From Bacillus sp. DNRA2 (GTDB lineage: Bacteria; Bacillota; Bacilli; Bacillales; Cytobacillaceae), in assembly GCF_012843265.1 (NCBI RefSeq), contig NZ_JABAIT010000014.1, forward strand, positions 57,222 to 121,221: a stretch of DNA of 64,000 nucleotides, given 5' to 3'. A program made the translations under genes and the position numbers. Shown here piece by piece: positions 42,352 through 51,958 of the stretch (position 1 is its first letter; every line of letters starts with the position of its first letter). The notes below the pieces were generated by a model, which saw nothing but the letters and a program-made list of their open reading frames with translations, was not told where the DNA came from and did not search any database.

Positions 42352-42804
42352 TTGGAAGGATTTATGTTTATTACAACACCAGAAAATTGGGAAAAGTTAA
42401 TTAATAATCAATTAGGTGGATGGCCAATTAAAGATATTTACAAAAAATCAGCTAATAAATTACAACCTGGCGATAAAGTACTTGTGTACCTATCTAAGAA
42501 AAGTACTGTAGTCGCAATATTAGAGATTGTAGAAAATGTGAAAATCCCAAGAAATAACATTTTGTTTAATGATGAATACTATCATTACTACTTACCATAT
42601 CGGATTCATACTAAATTAACTAAAGATAAAGAAATTTATATTAAGGATTTACTTAGTGAGTTAACATTGACTAAGGGAAAAAAAAGATGGGGGACTACAC
42701 TACAAAAATCAGTTGTGACATTAGTTGAGGAGGATTATTTACTACTCTTATCAAAGGTAGAAGGTAATTTGAAATCTATAAAAGAAAAACACTTTACTGT
42801 TTGA
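42352..42804 (+). CDS. EVE (PUA-like) domain protein
   Basis: 150 residues forming one EVE domain: FITTPENWEKLINNQLGGWP at the start, LQPGDKVLVYLSKKSTVVAILEI in the core and PYRIHTKL later. EVE domains bind modified bases (such as 5-methylcytosine or hypermodified bases) and are common partners of restriction and BREX genes. TTG start is set by AGGAGGAAAACC. It stands alone between the sensor-kinase pair and BREX and may act with either. Confidence 0.78.
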   Translation: MEGFMFITTPENWEKLINNQLGGWPIKDIYKKSANKLQPGDKVLVYLSKKSTVVAILEIVENVKIPRNNILFNDEYYHYYLPYRIHTKLTKDKEIYIKDLLSELTLTKGKKRWGTTLQKSVVTLVEEDYLLLLSKVEGNLKSIKEKHFTV

Positions 42805-43117
42805 GTGTTTTTTACCCTAGTATAGTACTAATCTTTTTTTACATGATAATCAACCTTCGAAAAGATATAATTTTTAAGTTTAGACAGAGAGTTTACCCCT
42901 GTAATAAAATGGTTATATTTTTCTGAATATCTGTAATCAACTATAACTAGATGATTCATAGAATTACAGTTTAAGTATTCATATGCTATAGAAATAAACC
43001 CAATTAAAATAAAGAAAAACAACAAAAGTTCATGTGGTCAACCAAAAAAGGTTATAAATTTAAAGACAATCATTTTGTTGTAAATGATTGTCTCTTCAAT
43101 ATAAACATTATTAATAA

Positions 43118-46100
43118 TTAAAATAAAATCACCTTATCTTTTACTGCACGTTCCTCTACTATTTGACAATCCCGTATTACATATATATATACCTTCTCCA
43201 AAATATCACCCAGGTCTTCTAAGTGTTCTTCTGTGAATATAAAGCTGCTATCATTAGTTACAATAATATATCTTTCCTCGCCGGTGAATCTTTCACTATA
43301 AAAGTCAACCAACGCCAAATTATCAAACATTTTAACATTTTGGCGACCATTTTGCTTTTCGTAATCCTCTACGAGTGGTTGGTAATCCGCTGCTAAAACT
43401 CGATTGGACCTTCCAGTTGGTATTAATTCCAATTGAATAATCCTCTTAGGAGGCTTCATGGTAATGTTTCTTTGACGGTCAATTAATGCTGTACGATCTT
43501 CCTTCTTAACATCGATATCAATAAGTTGCGCATTCATTTGGTTGATTAGCGCTGAATTTTTGTTATCAAAATTCTCCATCTGATATTTTTCTAATTTGGA
43601 CAGTGTATCATTATATTGGCTAATAAAGGCTTTTGTTAAGTAGTTCGATAATTTATTTAACTGAACATCCCTCTTTGAACGAACATTATCCCTTACCTTA
43701 ATCGCAGCAGCCAATGCTTTCTTCATCATCTCGGAGTCTTGCAGAACATTAAGTTCAGTTAATGGATCCTCAAATTGGCCTAGCGACAACCAGTATGGGT
43801 CTAATTGAATAATCGTGCCGTCCTGTCTAGTTCCCAAATAAATGAGGGCATTTTGAAGTTCCTTCCCGGTTCCATCGTTTACGGAAAGACTGTATATTTC
43901 AATATTTAGCTGCTCGGGTACATCATATGAAACCATATAACGACCAAGCGCATGTTTTCCACTATCTATTTTTGCCATTTCTAAAGCCAATTGATAAATT
44001 GGATGATCCTCTTGTATCAATGGAATATCTGGTTCAACATATTCCTTGCATCCCGTAAACCTGTAGGTTTCTGAATTACTCAAGTTTAACTGTGGAAATG
44101 ATTCACGAAGGAATTTTGGAATACGCTCTATTCGCTTCACTTTGCCCTCATTTGATTCTAAAATACGAACATTTCGCTTTTTTAAAATATAATCCACAAA
44201 GGAGTCATGCACACGATATGGAATCTTCCTAATGGTTATATCACTTTGTTCACGCTTTAGTGACGGTACGTCAATCGTTTCCTCATCCAGCCGCTCTTCT
44301 TTCAGTACTTTTAACAGTTTTAAGTTCTCTTCTGAAATGGCTTTGTCCATTCTTGAAACAACATCATCTAACTTCTCCCGATGTAAAATCGCTTCCTGCA
44401 TTAGAGAAGACAAGCTATCAAAATGGTCATCCAATACTTCACCGATAAAATTGTAAACAAGATCTGAGCCCAAGTCCTCTTTCATTTTTTCCATTTTTTC
44501 AAGCAGGCGTGTCATTACATGACCTTCTCGGGTATTTTGCGCCACTAAATTAAAGATAAAGACTTCATTTTTTTGACCAATACGGTGGATACGTCCCATC
44601 CGCTGTTCTAGCTTATTTGGGTTCCAAGGAATATCATAATTGATCATTTGATTACAAAACTGCAGGTTAATGGATTCGCCGCCGGCATCTGTGGCAATCA
44701 TAATTTGGCATTCATCTCGAAACAACTCAACTTGTCGTCTTCGCTCATCCATTGAAAAACTTCCGACAATTTTTGTCACTTTGGGAACCCGCTCTAATAA
44801 CTTCCGTTCCAAATAATTTAATGTATCGGCTGCTTCAGTAAAGATTAATATCTTTTCTCCCTTATGAAGCAGCCCATCTATCCCAAATAGCATTTCTTCA
44901 AGTTCCTGATATTTTCTCTCAATTGTATAATTCTTCAGATGGGTGGTTTTTGCTAACAAACGTTTAAGTTCTTTTAATTCCAGCTCCAGTTCTACAGTAT
45001 CAATAATATCGATTGCCTGCTCGAGCCTTTTATCCAAATGCTCCTGATGCTCATTAGACTCCTCGTTGTACTCCGTTAAATCTAATTTCTCAAGCTTTTT
45101 TAAATATTTATTCCGTTCCTGTTCGGTTTGTTGATGGAGCTTTTTTAAACGTTTATAACGACGTTCCAAGGACAAATGAATTGCTTCAATTGAGGAACTA
45201 AGCCTGCGTTGTAATAACATCATGGCAAATGCTATACTATTATTGCCGTTATTCATTGCTCGATTGAAATGATCCCTAACATAGTTGGTAACAGCATCAT
45301 ATAAATCAAGTTCTTCATCTGTTAAGTGGTATTGGATCGTTTTTGTCGTCCGCTTCGGGAAAATCGGTGTGCCATCAAAATTCACTAAGTTCTCTTTTAA
45401 TCTTCTTATGATAAATGGATTGCTTTTCTCCTTCAGGGTTTCATTAACTCCAGTACTTGAAAATATATCTTCATCAATAAGCCTCATTAGGTGGCGGAAA
45501 TTTTCCATATCACCTTTGTGTGGCGTCGCCGTGAGTAATAAACAATTCGGTGCTTTTCTAAAAATAACTTCACCCAATTGATAAAGCTTTGTCCGTGTAG
45601 TCTTTTTCTTGATTGTTCCATGAGTATAAGCCGCCATTTTGTGGGCCTCGTCAACAATAACTAAATCAAATTGAGACTCGTTGATTAGCTGTTTTACATC
45701 ATCCTTAGCGCCCCAGTAAACGGAAGCCAAACATTGATTGTTTGAAATAAATGGATTTTTTCCACCATATTCATTCACAACGGCCCGATTAATAATATGG
45801 AAGGGCTCTTGGAATTTTTCCAGCAATTCTTCCTGCCATTGCTTTAAAACAAGCGGTGGAACCAATATCAATATTCTTTCCACACTATGTCTTGCTTTTA
45901 GTTCCTTAATAAGCATACCAGACATTATCGTCTTTCCTGCCCCTGGATCATCCGCCAATAAAAATCGCACCTGCGGTACTTGCAGCATTCGTCCATAAAC
46001 TGCTTCAATTTGGTGTGGCAATGGTAAAACATTGGCATTACCCAATGCTCTTGTCTTAGCATACATCGCTTCATTTTGCATTGCATTATAATGCAAGTAA

Positions 46101-46324
46101 TGATGGATATCCCGCGAACTTAATTGTTGTTTTTCGCTTTCAGGCGTATTTAATCGTTCCATTGAATTAAATGCATCTTTTTCTACTAACAGTTCAAAGA
46201 ATTGATTAGAATTTCTCCCAATCGCCTCAATCACAAAAAAAGTATCATCGATTGCTTCACATTTCTTTATTTCCACCGTTTCAGGATATTGTGGTCCTTT
46301 CACGATATCACCAATTTTAAACAT
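43118..46324 (-). CDS. brxHII: BREX helicase BrxHII (SNF2-like)
   Basis: 1068 residues. SNF2-type superfamily 2 motor: Walker A LADDPGAGKTIMSG, DEAH box VIVDEAHKMAAY, LLLTATPHKGD, and motif VI QRMGRIHRIGQ, with a long coiled-coil insert between residues ~370 and 470. The C-terminal ~450 residues are BREX-helicase-like with no known motif. It is the last gene of the operon, 45 bases after the brxA-like gene. A DISARM helicase was considered but the neighbours are BREX. Confidence 0.85.
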   Translation of the reverse strand: MFKIGDIVKGPQYPETVEIKKCEAIDDTFFVIEAIGRNSNQFFELLVEKDAFNSMERLNTPESEKQQLSSRDIHHYLHYNAMQNEAMYAKTRALGNANVLPLPHQIEAVYGRMLQVPQVRFLLADDPGAGKTIMSGMLIKELKARHSVERILILVPPLVLKQWQEELLEKFQEPFHIINRAVVNEYGGKNPFISNNQCLASVYWGAKDDVKQLINESQFDLVIVDEAHKMAAYTHGTIKKKTTRTKLYQLGEVIFRKAPNCLLLTATPHKGDMENFRHLMRLIDEDIFSSTGVNETLKEKSNPFIIRRLKENLVNFDGTPIFPKRTTKTIQYHLTDEELDLYDAVTNYVRDHFNRAMNNGNNSIAFAMMLLQRRLSSSIEAIHLSLERRYKRLKKLHQQTEQERNKYLKKLEKLDLTEYNEESNEHQEHLDKRLEQAIDIIDTVELELELKELKRLLAKTTHLKNYTIERKYQELEEMLFGIDGLLHKGEKILIFTEAADTLNYLERKLLERVPKVTKIVGSFSMDERRRQVELFRDECQIMIATDAGGESINLQFCNQMINYDIPWNPNKLEQRMGRIHRIGQKNEVFIFNLVAQNTREGHVMTRLLEKMEKMKEDLGSDLVYNFIGEVLDDHFDSLSSLMQEAILHREKLDDVVSRMDKAISEENLKLLKVLKEERLDEETIDVPSLKREQSDITIRKIPYRVHDSFVDYILKKRNVRILESNEGKVKRIERIPKFLRESFPQLNLSNSETYRFTGCKEYVEPDIPLIQEDHPIYQLALEMAKIDSGKHALGRYMVSYDVPEQLNIEIYSLSVNDGTGKELQNALIYLGTRQDGTIIQLDPYWLSLGQFEDPLTELNVLQDSEMMKKALAAAIKVRDNVRSKRDVQLNKLSNYLTKAFISQYNDTLSKLEKYQMENFDNKNSALINQMNAQLIDIDVKKEDRTALIDRQRNITMKPPKRIIQLELIPTGRSNRVLAADYQPLVEDYEKQNGRQNVKMFDNLALVDFYSERFTGEERYIIVTNDSSFIFTEEHLEDLGDILEKVYIYVIRDCQIVEERAVKDKVILF

Positions 46325-46369
46325 AGGAATCCCCCTATTAAAGAACCCCTATTCACAGGAATAAGGGAA

Positions 46370-47077
46370 TTAGCCTTTTAATTCTACCATTGTCATATCA
46401 ATGCTTTTTATTACGTCAAACTTATTTTTCATTAAATCTCCAGCTGAGATGTTGTAATTAAAAGGAAAGAATAGGACGTTACTATTCATTAGTTCGATAG
46501 GAAGTATATGCGAAGTATTAATAGTAAGCAGTACCTCCGCCATCAACTGCAACAATTCCTGTGAATGGATTTCAATTTTTTGTGACAATGAATACGCGCG
46601 ATTTTTTTGAAGTTCTGTAATACCCCAGGACTTTATACTCGTCAAAACTGCACTTGTGGCAACCTCAACGCGGCGGCGCTCTCCATAAAGAATTTTCATT
46701 TTCTTGCCTAAAATCTGACTAGGAACGACATCCTGCATTCGAAACTGCAGTCCAATTTCCTTTACGAATTCTTTAAAGAAAGGATAAGCTAACATCGTCA
46801 TACACCAATGGAGCAAAACCTTCTCTTCCCGTTTTAAAAGCGGCAGCATCTCAAGAGCCCGGTCACGAATAACAATGTGGGCATCTTCTACCAAATACCA
46901 TATTTTCATTAACATTGTAATAGCATTTTTACGTGATTTGGCACCATTGATATCTGCCCGAAGGAAGTTATCCAAAACCTCGTACATTTCCTTTCGTTCC
47001 AACCTACGTGCTTCATTTGCCGTGAAATCAAGGTGATGAAGTAACACCTTTTGATCAAATCCAATTGGTTTTGCCAT
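46370..47077 (-). CDS. brxA: BrxA-like protein
   Basis: 235-residue, largely alpha-helical protein: FLRADINGAKSRKNAITMLMKIW, then EKVLLHWCMTMLAYPFFKEFVKEIG and a helical C-terminal part with KSWGITELQKNRAYSLS. Length and helical build fit the DUF1819/BrxA family, a DNA-binding BREX subunit present in type 3 systems. The family call rests on context plus general resemblance. It lies 11 bases after pglZ. Confidence 0.6.
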   Translation of the reverse strand: MAKPIGFDQKVLLHHLDFTANEARRLERKEMYEVLDNFLRADINGAKSRKNAITMLMKIWYLVEDAHIVIRDRALEMLPLLKREEKVLLHWCMTMLAYPFFKEFVKEIGLQFRMQDVVPSQILGKKMKILYGERRRVEVATSAVLTSIKSWGITELQKNRAYSLSQKIEIHSQELLQLMAEVLLTINTSHILPIELMNSNVLFFPFNYNISAGDLMKNKFDVIKSIDMTMVELKG

Positions 47078-47088
47078 GATAATCTACC

Positions 47089-49038
47089 TCAAGTTTCAGA
47101 AATTACTTTAATAAAAGGAACAATAACTTCCTCTATACTAATACTGCCATGACTTATGATCGTCTCCCCTTTATTCACAAATGCAGCATTACCCTTAGCT
47201 AATAGTACATGAAATTTCTCTGGCAAGCCAATATCATGCCATTTAATCGTTTGAGCAAATTTTTCCGTTGCCAAATCACGCAATTCTATAGAATCATACA
47301 TCCGTACCCGTTCACCTTTTGTTTCAGCAATAACTCCTTCATTAATTCTTCCAATTCCTACACTTTCCCTATTTCCATGGTCGGCGGTTAAATATATACT
47401 AAAGCCTTCATTTTGCAAATCCTGAATGAGTTTCACGAGGTAATTCGTTCCCAACCATATATTTAGTTCAGAAAATACACTTTTAGATCCTTGCACTGCT
47501 CCATGCAAAAATTGATCAATTATATCAATGACTGCTCCGTAGACCCTTATATTAGGTTGTTTTAAAGGCGAGATATTGTCTCTGTGATAAAACTCTTGTC
47601 CTAAACCTCTTTGATAGGATACATTTATTCGCGAGACACCTCTATCTTCCCAGAATGTATTCCATAACAAAGCTTCTTTGTTTGTCGTTGAAATAGAATT
47701 AGCAAAATAAGATGGTCTAAGTCCCGAAAAGATCGCTTGTCTAGAGACGGCTGTAAGCGTAGGTACCCAGGCAAATACGCCTTTTTCCTCAAAAGATAAT
47801 CCGTACTTTGCAAGATACTCACGAATCTGAACCCATTGGACAAAACTCATCCCATCCATTATCAACAAAGCAACCTTCTCCTCATTTTGGCTTGCAATAT
47901 AATGAGGAATTTGGTGAACCATTTTGGGAACCGGCAAATGAGGTAATGATATCAATGAACCATATTGATGAAGCATCCATCTTTCAAAATGTTCATCAAT
48001 CTGATTGCTTATTTCCTTAACCTCTTGAAAATACAAACTTGTTGATAATGAGAGAGCCTTTAACTGCCCATAAGCTTGAGCAACCTTTGTCCAATCCTTA
48101 TACCTATTTTCCGAAAGTTGAGCATCTTTTAGCTGAAAATATAGGTACTCTAATTTTTCGCTATTTTCTTTCTCACTATCTGATTCAATCCCAACACGCA
48201 TCCATGATGGAAATTTATCAAGCTGATAACCTTTTACACGCTTTACCAACCCTTCCAAAAATAAATTATCTAGTATACTCCTAATTAGTGGATTAGTAAA
48301 AGAATGGACTGAATAATCCTTAAATTCCTCTACGGCAACTCCGTTTTGTTGTAGTGATAATTGATCAACTTGTTTAACGAAATTATTCCATTCATCTTCT
48401 AAATATTTGTAGAAGAAGTTCGCAGACATGACCAAATCTTGAATTGGAAGTTGCCTTAAATCAGCCTTATGACTAAGTTTATTAACAACAAAGCTTCTTA
48501 TAACCATGGGTATAGAGTCTAATTCATAATGAATAGTTAATAACAATTTCCATAATTCGGCCCTACTATGGACCACATCATATGGTAATTTATAAATGTT
48601 TTTCGATATAAAATCCAATGTCTCATTATCAGAAGAAGAGCCCTGATATCGCTCCTGAGCGGCATACAAGGCGTCAAATAATTCTTTATCTAGCTGTCTA
48701 ATTACAGGAGTTGAGAATTTAGGAAAGATAATCGAAACATCTAAGCGAGTTCGTTGTCCTGATTGAATCAAATCATAAGGAAAAACATTGTAGTCTGTCC
48801 CTTCAGCTCTAACAAGAAGACAGATTTCTTCTTGTTCGATTTTAGTTCGGTAATCGCGTTCATATTCATAACGAAATATGATACTTTCGTTAAAGTTAAC
48901 AACCTGAATATTATCCTCTTTCAATTTTCCAAGGATCAATTCATCTAAAAGTAGTTGGTCATTATCAAGGACAAGGTACAATGCGTTATTTGCAATGAAT
49001 TGTTTCAAAACTTGGTCACGCCAATTGGCCAATTTCAT
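47089..49038 (-). CDS. pglZ: BREX alkaline phosphatase-like protein PglZ
   Basis: 649 residues. The PglZ core is in the second half: KVALLIMDGMSFVQW (metal Asp), VPTLTAVSRQAIFSG (nucleophile region) and IYLTADHGNRESVG (metal Asp and His), an alkaline-phosphatase-superfamily site. PglZ is the hallmark BREX subunit, required for protection. It follows the methyltransferase by 17 bases. The N-terminal ~340 residues are helical and without motif. Confidence 0.88.
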   Translation of the reverse strand: MKLANWRDQVLKQFIANNALYLVLDNDQLLLDELILGKLKEDNIQVVNFNESIIFRYEYERDYRTKIEQEEICLLVRAEGTDYNVFPYDLIQSGQRTRLDVSIIFPKFSTPVIRQLDKELFDALYAAQERYQGSSSDNETLDFISKNIYKLPYDVVHSRAELWKLLLTIHYELDSIPMVIRSFVVNKLSHKADLRQLPIQDLVMSANFFYKYLEDEWNNFVKQVDQLSLQQNGVAVEEFKDYSVHSFTNPLIRSILDNLFLEGLVKRVKGYQLDKFPSWMRVGIESDSEKENSEKLEYLYFQLKDAQLSENRYKDWTKVAQAYGQLKALSLSTSLYFQEVKEISNQIDEHFERWMLHQYGSLISLPHLPVPKMVHQIPHYIASQNEEKVALLIMDGMSFVQWVQIREYLAKYGLSFEEKGVFAWVPTLTAVSRQAIFSGLRPSYFANSISTTNKEALLWNTFWEDRGVSRINVSYQRGLGQEFYHRDNISPLKQPNIRVYGAVIDIIDQFLHGAVQGSKSVFSELNIWLGTNYLVKLIQDLQNEGFSIYLTADHGNRESVGIGRINEGVIAETKGERVRMYDSIELRDLATEKFAQTIKWHDIGLPEKFHVLLAKGNAAFVNKGETIISHGSISIEEVIVPFIKVISET

Positions 49039-49055
49039 CTTCCCCTTGCTTTACA

Positions 49056-51944
49056 TTATAACCCCAAGCGTATCAGTGCTCTATCATAGTACATTAAAAG
49101 CTTATCATCCTCTTGAATAACACTTTCAGGAAGGCGATCACCTACAGTAACAATCTTTTGGTAATCCTTATCTCCCCAAGACTTTTTAAAGCCGGCACGA
49201 ATGGCTTCTGTGCGGAACTGTTTGAGTTTTTTCTTACTCTTTGACAATTCCTCAACGAACCCTTCAAATTCACGGAGTAGCGATTTTTCACGCAATTTTT
49301 CCAAATCTGCTTGTTTGTTAGGATCTGGGACATACCAACGATTTAAAGCTTTTTCTTTTATTTTCGCATCATTATTGTCTAAACCTCGTAAATCTTTATA
49401 ATTTTTACGCAAATAGCTTGCAATTTGGTCAGGTACAGTCCCGTCCCCTTCATAACGTAAGAAATTTTGATGCAACAAATCATCTAATTCAGGCAACATT
49501 TCATGCTTTGCAATATGTTGAATTTCTTTCATAAAATTCGGATGAAGGTCTTGACGGGTTTGTGGTTTTAATAGTAGTTGTTGTCGAATCCATTCTATCG
49601 CAGTATTTTCATCAAGAACAAATAAATCCATTTGAGTGAATTCCTTTACTAAAATTTTGTTCTTATTATATATTGCTAACTGCTCTTCTAAAAATACCAT
49701 CCCATCTTGATAAAAAAATCTATTTCTAAGGCCCTCTTGAAATTCACCAGCGGAGAATGGAAGCTGAACACCCTTAGCAAAAAAGTATGCGATTGTTCTG
49801 TCGTAAAGCACTCTTGGGTCTCGTTCAACTATAAAAACCGCTTGTCCATGTCTCCCAATAAATGGAGGTAAAAATTCAAGATGTTGTCGTACAAAAACCC
49901 AAACAGTATTTTCATCCACATTAAGTATATTATTTCCTTCGGTAACAAAATCAACTTTTGGCTTATAAACTGAGATTACCAAATCTTGTTTAACACTCGT
50001 TAGGTTCGTCATGGCTCTAATTCCACCATGTTTCTTATCAAGTATTGATACGTTAGCCACAACAAAACCAGCCTCTTGAAGTGCTACTTGAATAGAATTC
50101 CATACACTTGCCTGTGTGTTCGAGAACTCAACAGTCATCCATTTTCCTGGTTTTAAAATTCTAAAACATTCGGAAAAGCAACTTGTCATTAATTCCCTAT
50201 AATCATTAAGATCTTTTCCCTGTACACTATTTTGAATAGCCTCTTTTTTGTTATTTGTTAATACACCTAACCAAGATTCCCAAATAATGTTTACTTCTGA
50301 GTACATAATGTTAGCTCCAAATGGTGGATCCAAAAAAATATAATCTACGGTATTATTATTAATTTTTAAAGTTGTACTACTTGAAACTTGAATCATGTTC
50401 TCTTCAGTATTCCATTCCGTATCAATCAATTTATCTAAATATAATTGGAAAATTGATTGCTCAACCACGAGACTAGGGATGTACAATGTCCCCGTCAAAG
50501 GACCATTAATACGTCCGTTAGGATTATGTTTATTGATTATGTATCTATTCATTTTTGTAGCATTTCGAGATAGAAATGAGGTTAGTAGCCAACGCATATC
50601 TCCCCCAAGTTTTTCCCAAAAAGCGCTTAGAATGGCTAAATTACGTGATGTATAGAAATGATGAATATGACTAAAACCATGTGACTCAATTGGTTGCCTA
50701 GTATTATAACCATCAGGTAGTGGATTTGAAGGTACATGGAATTCATTTATAAAATCATTTATTTTTTGTAACAAAACCTCATCAAATTCATCAGGGCTCT
50801 TATCAAATCTTTTTTGATTAAATGTAAAATTTATCTTAAACGGAGACTGTTTTGCCTGCTTAAAAACTGTTTGTAAGTGAATGTCATAAATACTTTCACG
50901 GAGATGTTGCGCACTTCTTTTATCAATTTTTACACCGCAATTTGGACATTTAAATTCTTTATGAACTGTTTTATTTTTGTAATCAACAGCAACATCAGCA
51001 TAAACTATCTCCGATGTACATTCTTTACATAAAAATACATCGCTCCATACTACGTAATTAATTTGTCCCATTACATTACCATAACTATTAATAATTTGTC
51101 TTACAGCCTTTATACTATTAACAGATTTTAGTTTAGCAACTATCTCATTTTTTAACAAATCATCATTTGTAGCTAAAGTGCTGTAGAAAAAACCATAATC
51201 TTGATTTATTTTCTCATAAATATCGTGAGCCTTTTTTCTAAAATCCTCTTTGTTTACTGGCTTATTATAGTTATATGATATAAAGCTGGCCATTGGAGAC
51301 AAATCATTTAAAACTGCTTTTCTTTCACCCAGCTTCGAGAAAGTATTTATTGCAATGGAGCTATTTTCATCTTTGATATATGAATATATACCTCCTTCGG
51401 TATCAATACCATATCCTAAGGATTGAACTTTCTCTTTGTCCCCGCACATATAAGCAGCTACACCAGTCATTCCGGTTCCTGAAAATCCATCAAAAATTAT
51501 GTCCCCCGGATCAGTATAGTGAAGAATATACCTCATTATTGCTTTATATGGTACTTTAGTGTGGTACGTGTGTACATTATAGATAGGGTCATTTTTGCCT
51601 TCAGAAACATCAGAAACATAAGGTTCCCGACGATACTCCTCACTTGCCTTACGTTTAAATTTGTTTAATTTATTTTTTTCAGCTTCCTCCATGAATTTAT
51701 CTATCCAAGGATTTGGACAAGCAGTATAATACGGAGGATCTGATAAAGCAATTATATCCTCGTCATTTCCTATAGGGAATCCCTCAATCATTTTTAATTC
51801 GGGTAACTTTTTTCTCAGTTCTTCTCTAAAATAAGCTCTTCTTTCATCATCATTTTTAAAAGTCATGTCCAAACAGACAACCGGTTGATTGTCTGTTTGA
51901 GAATAAATATTTTGAAATGATAACTGGTTTGTTTCGTTTGACAT
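49056..51944 (-). CDS. pglX: BREX adenine-specific DNA methyltransferase PglX (type 3)
   Basis: 962 residues. The first half has SDPPYYTACPNPW, then SAM motif IFDGFSGTGMTG and NDLSP. A zinc ribbon (CKECTSEI, then CPNCGVKI) lies near residues 300-335. A second catalytic motif, FLDPPFGANIMY, with MTVEFSNTQASVWNSI follows, in the arrangement of DUF1156-type PglXI. It marks host DNA by methylating one adenine in an asymmetric site in other BREX systems; the site here is unknown. It follows brxC by 14 bases. Confidence 0.86.
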   Translation of the reverse strand: MSNETNQLSFQNIYSQTDNQPVVCLDMTFKNDDERRAYFREELRKKLPELKMIEGFPIGNDEDIIALSDPPYYTACPNPWIDKFMEEAEKNKLNKFKRKASEEYRREPYVSDVSEGKNDPIYNVHTYHTKVPYKAIMRYILHYTDPGDIIFDGFSGTGMTGVAAYMCGDKEKVQSLGYGIDTEGGIYSYIKDENSSIAINTFSKLGERKAVLNDLSPMASFISYNYNKPVNKEDFRKKAHDIYEKINQDYGFFYSTLATNDDLLKNEIVAKLKSVNSIKAVRQIINSYGNVMGQINYVVWSDVFLCKECTSEIVYADVAVDYKNKTVHKEFKCPNCGVKIDKRSAQHLRESIYDIHLQTVFKQAKQSPFKINFTFNQKRFDKSPDEFDEVLLQKINDFINEFHVPSNPLPDGYNTRQPIESHGFSHIHHFYTSRNLAILSAFWEKLGGDMRWLLTSFLSRNATKMNRYIINKHNPNGRINGPLTGTLYIPSLVVEQSIFQLYLDKLIDTEWNTEENMIQVSSSTTLKINNNTVDYIFLDPPFGANIMYSEVNIIWESWLGVLTNNKKEAIQNSVQGKDLNDYRELMTSCFSECFRILKPGKWMTVEFSNTQASVWNSIQVALQEAGFVVANVSILDKKHGGIRAMTNLTSVKQDLVISVYKPKVDFVTEGNNILNVDENTVWVFVRQHLEFLPPFIGRHGQAVFIVERDPRVLYDRTIAYFFAKGVQLPFSAGEFQEGLRNRFFYQDGMVFLEEQLAIYNKNKILVKEFTQMDLFVLDENTAIEWIRQQLLLKPQTRQDLHPNFMKEIQHIAKHEMLPELDDLLHQNFLRYEGDGTVPDQIASYLRKNYKDLRGLDNNDAKIKEKALNRWYVPDPNKQADLEKLREKSLLREFEGFVEELSKSKKKLKQFRTEAIRAGFKKSWGDKDYQKIVTVGDRLPESVIQEDDKLLMYYDRALIRLGL

Positions 51945-51958
51945 TTAGTAACACCTCG

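Noticed and set aside
42828..43025. 65-codon frame on the minus strand (MLFFFILIGFISIAYEY)
   Set aside because: It has no ribosome site, no family likeness, and lies in AT-rich DNA where such frames arise by chance.
43118..46324. DISARM helicase (DrmD) instead of a BREX helicase
   Set aside because: The SNF2-like motor would fit, but no DrmA, DrmB or DrmC is present and PglZ, BrxC and BrxF are neighbours in the same operon.
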